A model generated the notes under the pieces. The model searched no databases and was not told the DNA's origin. It was given only the letters and a program-made list of their open reading frames with translations. Shown here one piece after another: positions 42,641 through 53,049 of a stretch of 64,000 nucleotides of DNA. The position numbers and the translations under genes were made by a program. Within the stretch, counting starts at the first letter, position 1. Every line of letters begins with the position of its first letter. Source of the DNA: Stomoxys calcitrans (lineage: Eukaryota > Arthropoda > Insecta > Diptera > Muscidae). The DNA lies in assembly GCF_963082655.1 (NCBI RefSeq), contig NC_081554.1, forward strand, positions 54,189,998-54,253,997, written 5' to 3'.

Positions 42641-44800
42641 AAGTTTCACCAACTAGAGAACAGCCCTTCGGTGAAGAGAAGAGGTGTTCATCAATAACCG
42701 AAAGCCTTCTCCCTATCATCGCGAGCTTTGGCACAGCAAATATTCACGAACGTCTTCAACTCCTCTTCATTCCCAAAGAAATGCTGATCATCCCAAGACC
42801 ATCGCCATATCAACGATCTGACGAGGCAGTGATCGATCAACAACCATCCATAAGTCTCTCTAATTCCTAGAAATTCAACAAAACCCCTACTCTGGTGCCC
42901 CCATCCAGCTTGGACCCATACATGTATACAGAGGGATCTAAGAATAACGGGATGCCCCTAGGACAAAGTTCCCTTCCCGGGAAGACAACGTCCAGGTTGT
43001 CATCAAAGAAAAATCGCCCCTGCAAATAGTCCGTCGCAAATGCCACGTAATCTCTAAGAAGAGAAAAGCTGTTCAACCATAATCCAAAGCCTTCTCTCCA
43101 TCATCGCGGGGGTATTGGCACAGCAGAAGCTCGATCGTCTTCAACTCCTCTTCACCCCTAAAGAAATGCTGAGTCAATGTGACTCCCCCAATCCTAGAAA
43201 TTCAACAAAACCCCTACTCTGGTGACCACATCCGGCTTGGACCCATCCATGTATACAGAGGGATCTAAGAATGGCGGGATGATACTAGCCCAAAGTTCCC
43301 TTCAAGGGAAGACAATCTCCAGGTTGTCATCGAAGAAAGATCCAACCATGTCGCATCGCAAATGCCAAGTAGCCTCTGTGAAGAGAAGAGGTTTCACCCA
43401 TAATCTAAATCCTTTTCTCCATTATTGCGGGGTATAGGCTCAGCAGATGCTCGATCGTCCTCAACTTCCCTTCATCCCGGTAGAAATCCTCATCATCCCA
43501 AGACCATCGCCATATCAGCGACCTGACGTTGCAATGACCGGTCAGCAAACATCCATATGTCTATATGACTCCCCAATTCCTAGAAATTCAACAAAACCCC
43601 CACTCTGGTGCCCCCATCTGGCTTGGACCTATCCACACAAACAGAGGGATCTAAGAATCGAGGGATGCCCTTTGCCCGAAGCTTTCTTGCCGGGAACACA
43701 ACCTCCAGATTGTCATCAAAGAAAAAACCGCCTTGCAAATAGTCCGTCACGTCGCAAATGCCACGTAACCTCTGTGAAGAGAGGAGGTGTTCACCCATAA
43801 TCCAAAGCCTTCTCTCCATCATCGCGGGGCTATTGGCACAGCAGAAGCTCGACCGTCTTCAACTCCTCTTCACCCCTAAAGAAATGCTGATCATCCTGAG
43901 ACCATTGCCATATCAGCGGCCTGACGTTACAGTGACCGGTCAGCACCCATCCACAAGTCAATGTGACTCCCCCAATCCTAGAAATTCAACAAAAATCCCT
44001 ACTCTGGTGTTCCTATCCGGCTTGGACCCATCCATGTAAACAGAGGGAGGGATGACGAGATGCTCCTTGGCCAAAGCTCCCGTTCCGGGAAGACTAGCTC
44101 CAGGTTGTCATCAAAGAAAGATCCGGCCTGCACATAGTCCGTCACGTCGCAAATGCCACATAATCTCTGTGAAGACAAGGAGGTGTTCAGCCATAATCCA
44201 AATCCTTCTCTCCATTATCGCGGGGTATTGGCACAGCAGATGCTCGAACGTCTTCAACTCCTCTTCATTACTGTAGAAATCCTCATCAATCCGAGACCAT
44301 CACCATATTAACGACCTGACGTTACAGTGACCGGTCAGCACCCATCCAGAAGTCTATGTGACTCCCCAATTCCTAGAAATTCAACAAAACCCCCACACTT
44401 GGTCCCCACTCTGGTGCCCCCATCCGGCTTGGACCTATCCACATACACAGAGGGATCTAAGAATGGCGTGATGCCCCTATGCCTTCTCGCATTGACACAG
44501 CAGATGCTCGACCGTCTACCTCACCTCTGCAGAAATCTTCATTAATCCGAGACTAGCGCCATATCAGCGACCTGACATTGCAGTGGCCGATCAGCACACG
44601 TCTAGAAGTCTATGACACTCCCTAATTCTTAGGAATTCAACAAAAATCCCAGGTCCAATGCTCCCATCGGCCTCAAACCATTCATGTAAACAGGGGGACC
44701 TGAGAAAAACTAGACGCTTCCAGTCCAAAGCTCTCTTCCCGGGAGTACAATCTCCAGGTACCCATCGAAGAAAGATCAGCCCGGTTCATAGTTCGACTCG
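42641..44800 (-). repeat. Tandem array derived from a LINE RNase H segment
   Basis: About five or six units, spaced 327-395 bp as judged from 'gtcatcaaagaaa' or variants at ~42999, 43326, 43712 and 44107. Each contains 'cattcctagaaattcaacaa'-like and 'ggcttggacccatccatgta' sequence. On minus each unit reads 'DPSVYM-GSKLDGGTRVGVL', the Asp-containing first motif of a LINE RNase H, plus 'YLQG-FFFDDNLEVVFP'. The units have different frames and deletions, so the array is not a protein gene. It sits downstream, in element sense, of the RT-derived array at 45207-46135. Confidence 0.75.
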
Positions 44801-44904
44801 AGAGCCCGGTGCCCCACCAGGAACCCATAGGTGAGGAACGGCCTAAGTCCCCAACTCTAACCTATCGAATTGCGACATGAGTACAGCCCCATTGGAGAAC
44901 ACCG

Positions 44905-45206
44905 TAGCGCAGAGGTCCGCCTATGACGCCGAACACCTGAGTTCGAATCCTGGCGAGACCACCAGAAAAACAATTTTCAGCAGTGGTTATCCCCTCCTAA
45001 TGCTGGCAACATTTGTGAGGTACTATGCCATGTAAAACTTCTCTCCAAAGAGGTGTCGCACTGCGGCGCGCCGTTCGTTCTCGGCTATAAAAAGGTGGCC
45101 CCTTATCATTCAGCTTAAACTTGAATCGGACTGCACTCATTGATATGTGAGAAGTTTGCCCCTGTTTCTTAGTGGAATGTTCATTGGCAAAATTGCATTT
45201 GTACAG
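44905..45206 (+). mobile_element. SINE family 1 between the two arrays
   Basis: 'caccgtagcgcagaggtccg' is the head (8-bp deletion after the A-box), with 'GAGTTCGAATCC' as B-box. The body is full and the tail reads 'ttggcaaaattgcatttg'. It separates the RNase H array from the RT array. Confidence 0.83.
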
Positions 45207-46135
45207 CCCATTCGGCCTCCGTTTGACACTCTCCTCAACGTCTCTTCTCCAGTTCAATTTCTGGCCCATCGTCCCGAGAGAGTAACAGCTCCACTCCATC
45301 AAGGACTTGTCCCCTGAACTCGCCATATTTAATTCCTCTTGCAAAGAACACCAGCTCCGAATTTCTGGGCCTCCGTTTGACTCTCTCCTCACCGTTTCCT
45401 TTCCAGTTCAATATATGGGTCAAGAATAACGCCCAATCTCCCGAGAGAGCGACAGCCCCACTCCATCAAAACCGGTCCCCTGGCCAGTCCCCCGCCATTT
45501 TCCATCCTTCTTGAGAAGAAACCACCTCAGGTTTTCTGGGCCTCCGTTTGACTCACTGCTCAACGTTTCTTTTCCACTTCAATTTCGGGTCAAGAATAAC
45601 GCCCAGCCTCCCGAGAGAGCGACAGCCCCACTACATCAAGGACCTGTCACCTGAACATGCCTTAGTTCATCCTTCATGAGAAAAATACCAGCCCACGTTT
45701 TCGGTGCCTCCGTTTGACTCTCTCCGCAACTTTTCTGTTCCAGCTCAATTTCTGGTCAAGAATAATGCCCAGGTATTTAGCCTACCGAGAGAGCGGTTGC
45801 TTCACTGCATCAAGGACATGTCCCCTGAACTCGCAGTATTCCATCCTTCTTGAGAAGAACTGAACTCCCCGTGTTTTATCTTTCTTGAGAAGAACACTAG
45901 CTCAGGTTTTGTGGGCTACCGTTTGACTCTCTCCTCAACGTTCCTTCTGCAGTTCAATTTCTGGTCAAGAATAACGGCCAGCCTTCGAGAGAGCGACAGC
46001 TCCATTCCATCAAGGACCCCTGAACTGGCCATATTTCATCCTTCTTGAGCACAGCTCAAATTTTCCGCGAATAATGCCTTGGTTCTCGCCCATCTCGACA
46101 GCTCGCTTAGCGCACCCTGAAGAATATATGGGAGA
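45207..46135 (-). repeat. Tandem array derived from a LINE RT C-terminal segment
   Basis: 'cctccgtttgactctctcc' or variants recur near 45216, 45370, 45541, 45707 and 45915, giving 154-208-bp units. On minus each reads approximately 'ELVFFARGIKYGEFRGQVLD' then 'GVELLLSR...LNWKRNVEERVKRRP'. This is the segment after YADD that occurs once at 13990-14130 of the other LINE ('ELVLFMRRNKI', 'KYLGIVLDSKL'). The first unit is preceded by 'GALSELSRWARTKALFAE', the normal upstream RT sequence. Confidence 0.75.
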
Positions 46136-47120
46136 GTAGAGTGAAAGCGACCGTCAATCAAAATAACGATGCACAGTGACCCAACCGGCGAACAAATTGA
46201 AAATAAGTCTATAACTTTTTATCTGTTGATCTTAGCGTTACAAAATGTTCTAGACATTTGTAGAGGAGGACAAAGGCCTTCAGGAAAGTGATGTTATATA
46301 TATCTTTAATACAGAATGAGATACAAGGTGTCAAAATTGCCCACTTTCGAATTCTCCAACATTCTGGGGCCTTTTACTTTTGATCTACTGGACCCATTTG
46401 CATGATTTAGGGCTCTAGAATAAGAACTTGCGAAATCTAGAAAACTGCGCGTCATTCCCCGGACACAATTTTCTTAACCGAGGTCTCAGCCAGTAAAGCA
46501 TTGATAAGATGAACATAACATCAATCTAATTCACAAAAAAAGAGGGCCTCTAATATCAACCAGACAGCGACGAATGAATCCCAATTCCACTCTAAAGTGG
46601 AAGGAGGCCGCCAAAGTGAAGTCGCCTGTTTCAAGTTCCCCTATATGTAACCTACCATGTCGTGCAGAACGTTATCAACTGACCGACCCCTGTTGCCGGC
46701 ATGCTGCAAATCGCTTATCAACGATGGGTGAAGACGATCCCTGTTGTACGCATACAACAGACCCTAAAAGTATCCTCAAGACGAAAGAAGATAGACTGAT
46801 CAACCAAAAGTCCTTGCGCCGGGAGTGGCTTGGTTTTTATTCCCTGCGAATGAAAACGACCCTAACCTCTGTCACGCAATCGGCGCAAAGCCAAGCAAAA
46901 CACTAGCCCTAAATATACTTTTGAAAACTGCATGGCATACGGTCCACCTTCTGCAGTATGGCAGGCGACATACCATTCAGTCCGGCGATTTGTAGGGCTG
47001 ATATCGCCGTAATTATCCTCCCCTCAACAATCGACAGCGCCGCAATACTGCTTTGTATCTGGGCGACATGCGTAACGTCGGAAGTCACCGGTTCACTCCC
47101 CACATCTTCGAGAGTCTCGG
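46136..47120 (-). pseudogene. Probable upstream part of the same LINE
   Basis: The minus frame 47103-46909 contains 'GRIITAISALQIAGLNGMSP' then 'AILQKVDRMPC', resembling the RT entry of I-group LINEs ('...SPG-DGI-PA-LQ'). The region 46200-46900 shows no clear domain. The assignment rests mainly on position and orientation relative to the two arrays downstream. Confidence 0.45.
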
Positions 47121-47264
47121 AACTATATCCCGTTCAAATTCCGTCATCTCTCAGCACACTCCCCAAGGTTTTCGGGTTGCTGTTGGTGGAACGAGTGTGC
47201 TGGGTTGTTAATAGAAACGTTAATTTCTAATCTTTATGTTTGGGAAGAGCCAAGATACATGGAC

Positions 47265-47570
47265 AGGAGTGTGTGAGCAGGTCAAACCAGAATATGTCCT
47301 TTGCATATGTGGTCTATTTCAAAGGCGCCATTGATTATCTATCATGGCGAAGTGTTCTCACATCTTTACGAAGTGTTCTCACAACTTTCTGCTACGGCAG
47401 AACAGCTTGCTTGGTTGGTGCTAGTGATACGGTTTGGAAGGATAATGAGGGAGGATATCTTCAGGGGTCTATCTGTTTTCCATATATACTCAACCTTATA
47501 ATGGATGCGCTGCTGAGGCGTTTAGCAGTGTCCTTTAAAATCTGTGCTCCTCCAAGTTGATGACGATCCC
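47265..47570 (+). pseudogene. LINE RT palm fragment
   Basis: The plus-strand frame reads 'MSFAYVVYFKGAIDYLSWRS', then 'ACLVGASDTVWKDNEGGYLQ' and 'GSICFPYILNLIMDALLRRL'. 'DYLSWRSVL' and 'PQGSICGP-IWNL-MD'-like sequence are typical of R1/I-group RT palms. The catalytic Asp that would precede '--GAID' is replaced ('YFKGA'). The following YADD region is not readable. Confidence 0.65.
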
Positions 47571-47986
47571 AGACTCGGGCTGGAACTCGGGGTGAGCAGG
47601 CCATAGGTAATGTGCAAGTGTCAATTTGTGTATAGGCGCATCATGTTAAATCGATTTTCTCGGTAGATTTGTCGAACGTTATTCCATCGTACATGTATAG
47701 AAATGTGCCCGAGTAATGGTCGTCCTGATGAAGCCTGATCAATTGAGTATCAACCCAAGGTCGTTTTGTAAATCAGCCTCCTACTCGTGCTTGCAAAAAC
47801 ACGGCAGAGGATAATGATGACAGGAGGATAATGGTGACAGGAGAATAAAGGTGACAGGAGGAAAATGGTGAAAAGGGTACATCCACAGACCAGTTGGGAT
47901 TTCGAGAGTCCAGAGAGAGTCCTAGATCCATATGCAGGAATGTGTGAGCGACCCAAATGCCAAATGTGTGGTCTTAATACTAAACA
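47571..47986. other. Short stretch without gene
   Basis: It contains a small imperfect repeat 'gacaggaggataatggt' three to four times (~47818-47870). Nothing else is recognisable; it may include decayed LINE sequence. Confidence 0.4.
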
Positions 47987-48268
47987 AATAAAAGAGCGCT
48001 AAGTTCGGCCGGGCCGTATGTTTTACCCTCCAGCATGAATCGCATTTGTCAAGTTCTTTGACTGAATTTTTCACTGAATATATGAGCTATACCAAGTTAT
48101 TGACCGATATGGACCGTACTTGACATGGTTTCAAGAAGTAGTCCAAAAATACCACCTCCAAAATTTCAGGCAAATCGAGTAATAATTGCGCCCTTGAGAG
48201 GCTCAGAAAATCAAATTGGAAGATCGGTTTATATGGCAGCTATATCAGATTATGAACTGATTTAGACC
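47987..48268 (+). mobile_element. DINE-like element, truncated after the head
   Basis: Head 'aaataaaagagcgctaagtt' and 'cggccgggccgtatgtttta', then little more than one monomer ('agatcggtttatatggcagc'). It is cut at ~48268 by a SINE family 3 copy. Confidence 0.7.
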
Positions 48269-48480
48269 ATAGGTGGTTAAGTAAGGATTTAGTGGCAGTA
48301 TGCCATCAGATTCACTTAGACGTTTTCGTTCATTGTGATACTACAGGAACAGAAGAAGGAAGATACCTTCTACTTCCTACAGTTAAACCACCCAGATCGC
48401 TTTAAAAAGCAAGCCCGACAACTTGCGAACGTTCACATCCGCTAAATTAGACGGGTTCTCATTGAAATGAAAACCTGAAG
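48269..48480 (-). mobile_element. SINE family 3 tail, minus
   Basis: On minus it ends 'gtatcacaatgaacgaaaac', 'gtctaagtgaatctgatggc' and 'atactgccactaaatcctta'. Compare 'gtggtatcacaatgaattta' and 'gactgccactcttacc' at 16140-16210. The head part differs or is too decayed to read. Confidence 0.55.
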
Positions 48481-48489
48481 TGGAATTCC

Positions 48490-49155
48490 TTTTGACTGCC
48501 AGTGCGGGACACACTCACAGAAGGTTTTACATAGCCTCTTCTTCTCCGATCTCCTCACAGCTTGTGCAAAAGTCGTTGCTGGGCACCTTCAGTCTGCCCG
48601 CTTGTTTTCCGATTAGACAGTGACCTGTTACGACGGACACAATGACTGAGACGTATATTCTAGCCAGTGACAGCAAAGCGGTAGACCTCTTCAAGACTAG
48701 ATTAGGTCAGCACCTAGAACAGGTGAATTTCGAACTGTTCAGCCATCTCGTTGAGAGATCTGCGAGAGTCGAGGGAGGTTTTGTATTCAGAAATACAATC
48801 TCCAGGGATTCATACTGTCTGGCTATCTGAGAAGATTTTTATGCCAATCGTCGTTATGACATTATATCTTAGCTATTCCACTAATTGCAAGGATCTCCGC
48901 TTGATACACTTTGCAGTGGTCGGGTAACCTTTTCGATGTGACCAGTTCTTGATCTTTAGAGTACACCCCAAATCCCACCTGGTCGTCTAGTTTGGAACCA
49001 TCCGTATATGTAACTTCTATTACCAATCCAATCGGTTCTATCAGGAACATCTGCCATAGATCCTTCTGTGATAGAAGAGTTTGTTTGATTCTGATGGATC
49101 GACTGCTGAGCGTTTGGCTGAGTCCCTTAAAATCATTGCATGCTTGAATGGCCAT
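48490..49155 (-). pseudogene. LINE RNase H and C-terminus fragment
   Basis: The minus frame 49155-48862 reads 'VIEVTYTDGSKLDDQVGFGV' and 'YSKDQELVTSKRLPDHCKVY', then 'QAEILAI'. These hold the first Asp and the Glu of the RNase H active site. Downstream, after a frameshift, 'IFSDSQTV' (second Asp), 'SLNEMAEQFEIHLF' and finally 'VRRNRSLSNRKTSGQ' are visible. It is an I-group tail without its RT. Confidence 0.75.
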
Positions 49156-49614
49156 AGTTGAAGGTGATTACAGAATTGCTCCGCAAACTCAGGGTGAGTA
49201 AGACAAGGATGCTATGCGTTATGTTATCGTCACGGAGAACAAAACCATGACAAGAGCGTATTATCATGGAGTCGTCAATTCACCAATTGTGAATTGAATA
49301 AGCACTCATCAAAAAAGGAAGTCACTCCTTCTCTCTAAGGAGTTTCCTGGCTTATTTGCATTGGTCTATTTGTGAAGGAAAGTATAAGTGGAGTATCTGG
49401 AATGCCTAGACACGGAGAAGTGATTAGAGTTTTAATCGTCTTGTTCCATGTATGGTACTTTGTTTATTGCTTGCGCAACCTATCCTCTTTTGTTGTAGGG
49501 TAACCTGGTTGCCGCGTTTACCTGTATAAAGGACTGTGTCTATAGGTTCAGTTTAGGTTTTGCTTAGCAAACCCCTGCTTGATCTATTAGTGATTTACAA
49601 TTTCGACCTTTTCA
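49156..49614. other. Stretch without recognisable gene
   Basis: I see no gene, RNA or repeat family here. Confidence 0.4.
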
Positions 49615-50933
49615 TACCCACCACCGAAGGATGGGGGTATATTCATTTTATCATTCCGTTTGCAACACATCGAAATATCCATTTCCGACCCTATAAAGTA
49701 TATATATATTCTTGATCAGCGTAAAAATCTACGACGATCGAGACATGTCCGTCTGTCTCTCCGTCTGTCTGTTCTGAAATCACACTACAGTCTTTAAAAA
49801 TAGAGATACCAAGCTGAAACTTTGCACAGATTCTTTTTTCGTCTATAAGGAGGCTAAGTTCGAAGATGGGCTATATCGGACTATATCTTGATATAGCCCC
49901 CATATAGACTGATCGGCCGTTTTAGGGTCTTAGGCCCATAAAAGCCACATTTATTATCCGATTTTGCTGAAGTTTTAATCAGTGAGTTGTGTTAGGCCCT
50001 TCGCCATCTTTCCTAAATTTGGCCCAGATCGGTTCAGATTTGGCTATAGCTGCCATATAGACCGATCGGCCACATTTATTATCGTATTTTGCTGAAATTT
50101 GAATCAGTAAGTGGTTTTAGGCCCTTCCAAATTCTTCTTCAATTTGGCCCAGATCGGTTCAGATTTGGATATAGCTGCTATATAGACCGATCAGCCGATT
50201 TTGCTGAAATTTCAAACAATGAGTTGTGTTAGGCCCTTCGACATTCTTCTTCAATTTGGCTAGATCGGTTCAGATTTGGATATAGCTGCCATATAGACCG
50301 ATCCGCCGATTTAAGGTCTTATTTATGGTCTTATGCCCATAAAAGCCACGTTTATTATCCGATTTTGCTGAAATTTAGGACAATTTGGCCCAGTTCGGTC
50401 AAGATTTGGATATCCGTTTTAGGGTCTTAGGTCCATAAAAGCCACATTTATTATCCGATTTTGCTGAAATTTGAACCAGTGAGTTGTCTTAGGCCCTTCG
50501 ACATCTCTCTGCAATTTGGCCCTGATCGGTTTAGATTTGGATAATGCTGCCATATATACCGATCTCTCGATTTAAGGCTTTGGGCCCATAAAAGGCCCAT
50601 TTACAATCCGATTTCGCCGAAATTTGGGACAGTGCGTTGTGGTAAACTCTTTGACATTTTCCTGCAACTTGGCGCAAATCGGTACAGATTTGGATATAGC
50701 TGCCATGTAGGCCGATATCTCGATTTAAAGTCTTGGCCCCATAAAAGGCGCATTATGTTAGGCTTTTCGACATCCGTGTCGTATATGTATATGGTTCCAA
50801 ATCGGAACATATTTCGATATAACTGCTATGGGATTTTCACCGGATTTTGATGAAAGGTGGTTCACATATATACCCGAGGTGGTGGGTATCCAAAGTTCGG
50901 CCCGTCGGAACTTGACGCCTTTTTACTTGTTTT
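49615..50933 (-). mobile_element. DINE-like element, class B, complete ends
   Basis: The plus reading starts 'tacccaccaccgaaggatgg' and ends 'acccgaggtggtgggtatcc', 'aaagttcggcccgtcggaac' and 'ttgacgcctttttacttgtt'. The core near the start reads 'tatatatattcttgatcagc' and 'gacatgtccgtctgtctctc'. Monomers carry 'gatatagctgccatatagac', 'cacatttattatccgatttt' and 'gctgaaatttgaa'. Several monomers are shortened. Confidence 0.8.
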
Positions 50934-51880
50934 ATTTATTTCACCCATCAAATTTCCATATGCCTTAAATCATATTCCATATGCCTTAAATCATATTCCA
51001 TATGCCCTCAATATTTTGACAATGATTTTTGGAATTTTTTTTTTTTGCAAATCGGAAGGTGTTATTGTCTTTGTGTAAAACATCTGCGAAATCCGCTTAG
51101 TTTAATTTTTAAATAAATTATTAAATCATAATATTGATTTATGACAAAATAAATTTCAAAACATATTAAATTTCGATTTAAGCACAGACTACATGGGCCA
51201 ATTTATCTTCCTCACTTAACTGTCATGTTCATAGTATGTGAAATTTTAGTTAAGCCACTAAATGTGATATCAATCAGAGGTAGAATTTTTTTAAAATGAT
51301 TTTTCAAAAACAACCAAAAAAAAAAGAAACTACTCGCAATGTTTTGCATAAATTACGAAAATTTAAAAAATAAGCATATACGGAAAAAACAAGAAAAGAA
51401 AAAAAAAAATAGAAACAACAATGACCAATCATTTATGGGAGAAATCCTCTGACTTAATAATAGCTGTTATTATTTAAGGCATTTAGTAGATAACAATTTG
51501 GTGATCATCATCACAACTTCCTACTTAACAAGTGTTTGTCCATAACTCCTTGGGTTTTTTACATGGAATCAAATCTGGCAAGAAGATCTTCAAAGAACTA
51601 AAGATCCTACAGCGTTAGTGGCAAACTTAGCTGGTGTTTGGTTATTTATGTCATCTCATTTAGACTGGCAGTGAGTTCGTAAATTAAAATCTCAATATCA
51701 AGGAGGAAACTACGCCATTATCCTCATTTATTATTCTTTCTCATCGTGGTGTGTGTCAACAATAACATCATCTTCATCAAAGGATAAAAAGTAAGGCTTT
51801 TTTGCCTTTTTTTTCAAATAGGGTTGCCAAAGTGTAATTAATAAAAAAATTTGTTAAATTTTATTAAAAATTTATTAATT
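50934..51880. other. AT-rich stretch; 22-bp triplication
   Basis: 'ccatatgccttaaatcatatt' is present three times in a row at ~50956-51010, the last copy diverging. The remainder is AT-rich with poly-A runs and no gene. Confidence 0.6.
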
Positions 51881-53010
51881 GTGAAAATTTTATTCCTATA
51901 GAAAATTTTGTCAACATTTTATTTCTATAGAAAATTTTGTTAAAATTATATTTCTATAGAAAATGTTGTCAAAATTTTATTTCTATAGAAAATTTTGTCA
52001 AAATTTTATTTCTTTAGAAAATTTTGTCAAAATTTTATTTCTATAGAAAATTTTGTCAAATTTTATTTCTTTAGAAAATTTTGTCAAATTTTATTTCTTT
52101 AGAAAATTTTGTCAAAATTTTATTTCTATAGAAAATTTTGTCAACATTTTATTTCTATAGAAAATTTTGTCAAAATTTTATTTCTATAGAAAATTTTGTC
52201 AAAATTTTATTTCTTTAGAAAATTTTGTCAGTATTATATTTCTATAGAAAATTTTGTCAAAATTTTATTTCTATAGAAAATTTTGGCAAAATTTTATTTC
52301 TATAGAAAATTTTGTCAAAATTTTATTTCTATAGAAAATTATGTCAAAATTTTATTTCTATAGAAAATTTTGTCAACATTTTATTTCTATAGAAAATTTT
52401 GTCAACATTTTATTTCGATAGAAAATTTTGTCAAAATTATATTTCTATAGAAAATTTTGTCAAAATTTTATTTCTATAGAAAATTTTGTCAAAATTTTAT
52501 TTCTATAGAAAATTTTATCAAAATTTTATTTCTATAGAAAATTTTGTCAAAATTTTATTTCTATAGAAAATTATGTCAAAATTTTATTTCTATAGAAAAT
52601 TTTGTCAACATTTTATTTCTATAGAAAAATTTGTCAACATTTTATTTCTATAGAAAATTTTGTCAACATTTTATTTCTATAGAAAATTTTGTCAAAATTT
52701 TATTTCTATAGAAAATTTTGTCAACATTTTATTTCTATAGAAAATTTTGTCAAAATGTTATTTCTATAGAAAATTTTGTCAAAATTTTATTTCTATAGAA
52801 AATTTTGTCAAAATTTTATTTCTATAGAAAATTTTGTCAAAATTTTATTTCTATAGAAAATTTTGTCAAAATTTTATTTCTATAGAAAATTTTGTCAAAA
52901 TTTTATTTCTATAGAAAATTTTGTCAAAATTTTATTTCTATAAATTTTATTTCTACAGAAAATCGTGTCAAAATTTTATTTATGTAGAAAATTCTGTAAA
53001 AATATTTGTT
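51881..53010. repeat. 29-bp AT-rich tandem array, ~38 copies
   Basis: The consensus is 'tttctatagaaaattttgtc' followed by 'aaaatttta'. Starts advance by 29 bp (for example 51968 to 51997). Variants 'tctttag', 'gtcaacatttta' and 'attatgtc' are scattered and partly recur in blocks, as expected from unequal exchange. The unit is partly palindromic ('aaaattttgtcaaaatttt'). Confidence 0.92.
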
Positions 53011-53049
53011 ACACTGTAAAAATATTTCCTTTCCCAGAGTAACGGTCTC

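Noticed and set aside
51881..53010. 29-bp array as a CRISPR
   Set aside because: The repeats are directly adjacent with no unique spacers, AT-rich and in an insect genome. It is a minisatellite.
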